Below, one piece after another: positions 61,192-64,000 of a stretch of DNA of 64,000 nucleotides (positions are counted from its first letter, which is position 1; every line of letters begins with the position of its first letter). Below the pieces are notes generated by a model, which was given only the letters and a program-made list of their open reading frames with translations, made no database searches and was not told where the DNA came from. This DNA comes from a candidate division WOR-3 bacterium (GTDB taxonomy: Bacteria > Hydrothermota > Tepidihabitantia > Tepidihabitantales > Tepidihabitantaceae), in the NCBI GenBank assembly GCA_024653355.1, contig JANLFQ010000003.1, positions 1-64,000 of the forward strand, read 5' to 3'. A program made the translations under genes and the position numbers.

Positions 61192-62200
61192 CCTTGAACT
61201 TAGGACGGCCGAGTTTTAATTTTTCTCTTAGGGCGGTTTCTATCCGGGTGGCAACATCTTTATGGCTTTTAAGAAACTCAACCGCCGCATCCCGGCCTTG
61301 ACCCAGTTTTGTGGTGCCGTAGGTGAACCAGGCACCGGATTTGTCGATGATACCCTGTTCAACACCGATGTCGATCAGTTCTCCTTCCCGGGAGATGCCT
61401 TCGCCGTAGATGATGTCAAATTCTGCCTCGCGGAAGGGCGGGGCGATTTTGTTTTTCACCACCCGAACCTTGGTGCGGGAGCCAATTACCTGTTCACCCT
61501 TTTTGAGCGCAGCGATGCGCCGGACATCAAGCCGCACCGTAGCGTAGAACTTCAATGCCAGTCCGCCCGGTGTCGTCTCCGGATTGCCGAACATCACGCC
61601 AATCTTGTGCCGAATCTGATTGGTGAAGATGGCACAGGTGCGGGATTTGTGGATGACGCCCGCCAGTTTGCGTAACGCCTGGGACATCAATCTTGCCTGA
61701 ACACCAACAAAGGCGTCGCCCATCTCGCCCTCAATCTCGGCGCGGGGCACGAGCGCGGCAACCGAGTCAATGACAAACAGGTCCAAGCCACCAGAGCGGG
61801 TGAGGAGTTCGGCGATTTCCAGCGCCTGTTCGCCGGAATCGGGCTGGGAGACCAGAAGGTCTTTGAGGTTGACACCAAGTTTTTCGGCATATTTCGGGTC
61901 CAGGGCATGCTCGGCGTCGATGAAGGCGGCGGTGCCACCCAATTTCTGACACTGGGCGATGATTTCAAGGGCAAGGGTTGTTTTGCCCGAGGATTCGGGA
62001 CCAAAAATCTCAACGATGCGACCTTTGGGAACACCGCCAACTCCTAAAACCATATCCATCGCCAGAGAGCCGGTGGGGATAACATCGATGTCAATGACTG
62101 CGCCCTCTTCGCCCAGACGCATTACCGCCCCTTTACCAAACTGCTTTTCAATCTGACCGAGCGCACTGCTCAGCGCCTTAACCTTTTCTTCTTTTGCCAT
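61154..62200 (-). CDS. recA: Recombinase RecA
   Basis: The protein has 348 residues. Walker A is [14 protein letters not shown] near residues 66-79; others include [56 protein letters not shown], the L2 loop [20 protein letters not shown] and the C-terminal lobe. The C-terminus is mostly basic rather than acidic ([17 protein letters not shown]). RBS CCGGAGG. It has a readable promoter but no clear LexA box. Confidence 0.97.
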   Translation of the reverse strand: MAKEEKVKALSSALGQIEKQFGKGAVMRLGEEGAVIDIDVIPTGSLAMDMVLGVGGVPKGRIVEIFGPESSGKTTLALEIIAQCQKLGGTAAFIDAEHALDPKYAEKLGVNLKDLLVSQPDSGEQALEIAELLTRSGGLDLFVIDSVAALVPRAEIEGEMGDAFVGVQARLMSQALRKLAGVIHKSRTCAIFTNQIRHKIGVMFGNPETTPGGLALKFYATVRLDVRRIAALKKGEQVIGSRTKVRVVKNKIAPPFREAEFDIIYGEGISREGELIDIGVEQGIIDKSGAWFTYGTTKLGQGRDAAVEFLKSHKDVATRIETALREKLKLGRPKFKDEDNRAQAPKKK

Positions 62201-62239
62201 AAAGCCTCCGGTGGTTTAATTTCATCTCCTGTCCTGTCC

Positions 62240-62267
62240 AGTATAAAAATACCCTATGGCAAGTCAA
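62240..62267 (-). promoter_or_regulatory. Promoter of recA-recX
   Basis: On the minus strand, TTGACT (62267-62262), 16 nt, TATACT (62245-62240), then a leader of about 33 nt. Its -35 lies inside the 3' end of the gene at 62254. Confidence 0.75.
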
Positions 62268-62700
62268 GGTTAATTTTGTTTGCCGCCCGGAGTGTTGCCT
62301 TTTCCAGGTCGTAGAGGGTAAAGCGGACTTTTTTTATCCTGCGAGCGTAGCCGGGGAGGTCGATTTTCAACACCTCCTCCAGCACCCGTGCCGCCTCCTG
62401 GGTGCGTTTGAAATTGGCAAACAGGACATCGTTCAGGCTCTGCCGTTTCAGGCGGTCAAACCGGTCACTCCGGCCCGGGTCCTGTTTACTGTTACGAAAT
62501 TGCACGACCGCACGGCGCAATCGGGTGAACTCCTTCCCGAACCTGGTACGCAGTTGGCGGATTCGGTTTAAAAGGGCGGGTTCGTTTATTGTCAGGCGGG
62601 TGATGTCTTCAATTACTTTCAGTCCTTCGCTTAGCCGGTTGAGATTGGCGTCAACAATCCTGCCAACCGCGGGCGACAGGTCATTTGCCCTTTTTGGCAT
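62254..62700 (-). CDS. Stand-alone ThiD2-like protein (thiamin biosynthesis)
   Basis: The protein has 148 residues. RIVDANLNRLSEGLKVIEDITRL, then LRTRFGK, RRAVVQFRNSKQDPGRSD and NDVLFANFKRTQEAARVLEEVLK repeat the two-half helical pattern of the ThiD2 domain, usually fused in front of thiamin-phosphate synthase ThiE. ThiD2 domains have been described as strictly monofunctional HMP-phosphate kinases; here no ThiE part follows and no other thi gene is near. The start ATG 62700 has no RBS; TATAAT lies 7 nt upstream. Confidence 0.7.
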   Translation of the reverse strand: MPKRANDLSPAVGRIVDANLNRLSEGLKVIEDITRLTINEPALLNRIRQLRTRFGKEFTRLRRAVVQFRNSKQDPGRSDRFDRLKRQSLNDVLFANFKRTQEAARVLEEVLKIDLPGYARRIKKVRFTLYDLEKATLRAANKINLDLP

Positions 62701-62707
62701 TTGTTAG

Positions 62708-62713
62708 ATTATA
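62708..62713 (-). promoter_or_regulatory. -10 box of a leaderless-type promoter for the ThiD2-like gene
   Basis: On the minus strand, TATAAT (62713-62708), 7 nt before the ATG. The -35 is poor (TTGCAT, 16 nt upstream). Confidence 0.5.
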
Positions 62714-62720
62714 AGGAAAT

Positions 62721-62743
62721 GCCCGGCGCATGCAACGCCGGGC
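62721..62743 (-). terminator. Hairpin after the Cys-rich gene
   Basis: An 8-bp stem GCCCGGCG / CGCCGGGC with a 7-nt loop. On the minus strand only ATTT follows, so termination strength is uncertain. Confidence 0.5.
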
Positions 62744-62767
62744 AAAATCGCAGTGGGCTGGCGCCGA

Positions 62768-62929
62768 TTAACCGCCGCAGCAGCAGGAACGGTACGGTTT
62801 GTCTTCGCCTTTTTTCTTCATCGGTTTGTCGCAGCAGAGAATAACGCAGTCGTCGCCGCAACCGCAGGGTTTGGACACGGTAACTTCCAGGCCGCATTCG
62901 GTGCAGTAAAGCACATCGTCTTTTTTCAT
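62768..62929 (-). CDS. 53-residue Cys-rich protein, desulforedoxin-like
   Basis: The product has ten cysteines: YCTECGLEV (Cys9, Cys12), PCGCGDDC (22, 24, 28), LCCDKPM (32, 33) and a C-terminal SCCCGG (49-51). The arrangement CxxCG...CC.xPM is that of desulforedoxin or the N-terminal Fe(Cys)4 domain of desulfoferrodoxin, with an extra Cys-rich loop and tail. A strong RBS (AAGGAGG) lies 8 nt before ATG 62929. It is clearly a gene despite its size. Likely metal binding or electron transfer in the cytoplasm. The reading frame used by a longer open frame over the same DNA gives an Arg-rich product with no meaning. Confidence 0.8.
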   Translation of the reverse strand: MKKDDVLYCTECGLEVTVSKPCGCGDDCVILCCDKPMKKKGEDKPYRSCCCGG

Positions 62930-62987
62930 AGTGACCTCCTTTATATATCAAGTTTACTTGCGCGCCGCCGGTTGTCAAATACGCCCG

Positions 62988-63824
62988 CTAAGGCAGCGTC
63001 GTCCAGATGTCCAGCCCAAGATAGTAGTCGGCGATACCACCACCTTTTGACATTGATTTCAAGGGCAGGCTGAACTTGGGCCGAACGGTGAGTAGGGGCA
63101 GCGGCTGGTACATAAGGAGGAAGGTTAAATTGGTTCGGCTCAATTCGCTGTTGGCAACGGGTGTACCGTTGACCCTTTTTTGGTCCTGCCAGTAGCCGGT
63201 AAGCGCTACCTGCGGGGTGAGTTTGGGGATGACCGGAAAGTCCAGACCCGCCATATATTCAAACATATTGCCCAGTTTTGTCGAGTCGTTCGTTTTGCCG
63301 TTGAGCCAGTAGGCACCGCGCAAATGGCCGACGAGAAATAAAAGTTTGGTAGTGTTGAATGCCAGCGCCGCGGCAAAGTCGGTTGAGCCGTCACCAAGTG
63401 CGGGCGCTGCGTCTTTGTCACCGGTAGGAAGCGAGGCACCAATGGACAGGGCACCTTTGACCGGCAGGAGCGGAAACTGCAAAAAGCCGTAGCGGGCAAC
63501 GACGAGCACATCGCCGATACCGCTCGAATGGAGTTCACCCTGCTTTTTGTCCATAATCGGCACAACCCCACCCAGTTCAATTTTGAAGGGCAGCCCGAGG
63601 CTGGCGAGGATGTCCGCGGACAGGACATTAAGGCTCGGGTCAAATTTGTTGAAGCGGTTGTTCGTCCAGTCGTACAACTGATTGTTCTGGTAATAGGTCA
63701 GTGTTGCCCAGGCGAGGACCTGAAAAGGCTTGTTGACCGCGCCGGTGCGAATGATAAGGGGTGTTGCCTGAACATCAGCGGTTAGAAAAAACAGGACAAG
63801 AACAGCCGGTTTTATCAGTTTCAT
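62988..63824 (-). CDS. Predicted outer-membrane beta-barrel protein
   Basis: The protein has 278 residues. Signal peptide MKLIKPAVLVLFFLTADVQA. The mature chain is built of alternating strands (FQVLAWATLTYYQNNQLYDW, FKIELGGVVPIM, GDVLVVARYGFLQFP, ALSIGASLPTGDKDAA, FAAALAFNTTKLLFLVGHL, FEYMAGLDFPVIPKLTPQVALT) like MetA-pathway/OmpA-type porins, about 12 strands. A DKDAAPALGDGS loop could bind metal. No C-terminal sorting domain. RBS AAAGGAGG and its own promoter. Ligand unknown. Confidence 0.7.
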   Translation of the reverse strand: MKLIKPAVLVLFFLTADVQATPLIIRTGAVNKPFQVLAWATLTYYQNNQLYDWTNNRFNKFDPSLNVLSADILASLGLPFKIELGGVVPIMDKKQGELHSSGIGDVLVVARYGFLQFPLLPVKGALSIGASLPTGDKDAAPALGDGSTDFAAALAFNTTKLLFLVGHLRGAYWLNGKTNDSTKLGNMFEYMAGLDFPVIPKLTPQVALTGYWQDQKRVNGTPVANSELSRTNLTFLLMYQPLPLLTVRPKFSLPLKSMSKGGGIADYYLGLDIWTTLP

Positions 63825-63849
63825 TTTTCCTCCTTTTGTTTACGCAAAC

Positions 63850-63878
63850 ACTATACCGTTGATTGAACAGAAGGTCAA
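63850..63878 (-). promoter_or_regulatory. Promoter of the barrel gene
   Basis: On the minus strand, TTGACC (63878-63873), 17 nt, TATAGT (63855-63850). Confidence 0.8.
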
Positions 63879-63888
63879 CCTCTGCGAT

Positions 63889-63916
63889 TTGACACCCGAC
63901 GGTTCGTGTCTATACT
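63889..63916 (+). promoter_or_regulatory. Leaderless-type promoter of the last gene
   Basis: TTGACA (63889-63894), 16 nt, TATACT (63911-63916), then 6 nt to the GTG at 63923. Confidence 0.65.
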
Positions 63917-63922
63917 CTTTTT

Positions 63923-64000
63923 GTGCGGCGGTTGATTGTAATCGCGGTATTCACCCTGCCGGTCTTTATCCGGGCACAGGCGCCAGAAGGGTGGCTGGTG
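63923..64000 (+). CDS. N-terminal fragment of an exported protein (runs off the window)
   Basis: A GTG start gives 26 codons to the window end without a stop: MRRLIVIAVFTLPVFIRAQ then APEGWLV. This is a typical signal peptide, cut after RAQ, like those of other cargo genes here. There is no RBS, but a promoter ends 6 nt before the GTG. The rest lies outside. Confidence 0.6.
   Translation, partial: MRRLIVIAVFTLPVFIRAQAPEGWLV

Noticed and set aside
62709-62978. A longer minus-strand open frame over the Cys-rich gene
   Set aside because: Its product is Arg/Leu-rich with no RBS; the other frame gives a coherent ten-Cys protein with a strong RBS.
1-64000. tRNA, rRNA and CRISPR arrays
   Set aside because: No cloverleaf with T-loop GGTTCGAATC-like core, no rRNA-like stretch and no regularly spaced short repeats were found by eye; a tRNAscan/Infernal run would settle it.

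Overview
The window suggests a thermophilic or anaerobic, didermic bacterium of the candidate division WOR-3 (Stahlbacteria) kind. This is inference from content, not from a marker gene. At least eleven predicted secreted proteins end in a type IX secretion (T9SS, Por) sorting domain, with a pattern like PNP...LYDxxGxxV...GVYxVR...KLxV. A TonB-dependent-receptor-like barrel and a second barrel protein point to an outer membrane. Archaeal-type PheRS, a cyclic 2,3-diphosphoglycerate synthase homologue and many Fe-S and corrinoid enzymes fit an anaerobe from a warm setting. No rRNA, tRNA, CRISPR array or intact transposase was seen.

Layout. 1-10.6 kb is a run of secreted repeat proteins (S74-chaperone repeat protein, SBBP and LVIVD beta-propellers, BNR protein). 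It carries signs of recent segment duplication: a 220-bp sorting-domain copy, a ~160-bp upstream module in two copies, and two decayed sorting-domain fragments. 10.8-15.6 kb is a likely operon: rpmA, a metallo-beta-lactamase-fold hydrolase, two-subunit class I fumarase, and an anchorless fumarate reductase/succinate dehydrogenase pair. 15.6-23.1 kb again holds T9SS cargo, including a 1220-residue Kelch/CARDB protein. 23.1-23.9 kb is a 755-bp gap with palindromes, a promoter and a strongly folded leader. 23.9-29.0 kb reads as methyltransferase, CxxC microprotein, two Omp28/thioredoxin-like secreted proteins, a small cargo protein and selD.

29.07-36.47 kb is the most unusual block: one corrinoid protein, two UroD-type methyltransferases, a RACE-type corrinoid activator, two 2-hydroxyacyl-CoA-dehydratase-like subunits and their ATP-dependent activator, tightly packed and mostly overlapping. 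36.5-40.1 kb (minus strand) has murA, ispG and an Ntn hydrolase. 40.3 and 47.2 kb are T9SS cargo. Between them lies a minus-strand operon phoH-ybeY-corC-CNNM-recO. 50.4-56.6 kb has P5C dehydrogenase, cyclic DPG synthase, and pheS-pheT of archaeal/eukaryotic type. 56.6-64 kb has small membrane and ferritin-like proteins, the TonB-dependent-like receptor, recA-recX, a stand-alone ThiD2-like protein, a 53-residue Cys-rich protein, a barrel protein and the start of another secreted protein.

Promoters of the TTGACA-N16/17-TATAAT type are readable in front of most units. Six genes have the -10 box only 6-9 nt before the start codon, suggesting leaderless mRNAs. Everything here is read by eye; family calls rest on motifs, not on database searches.
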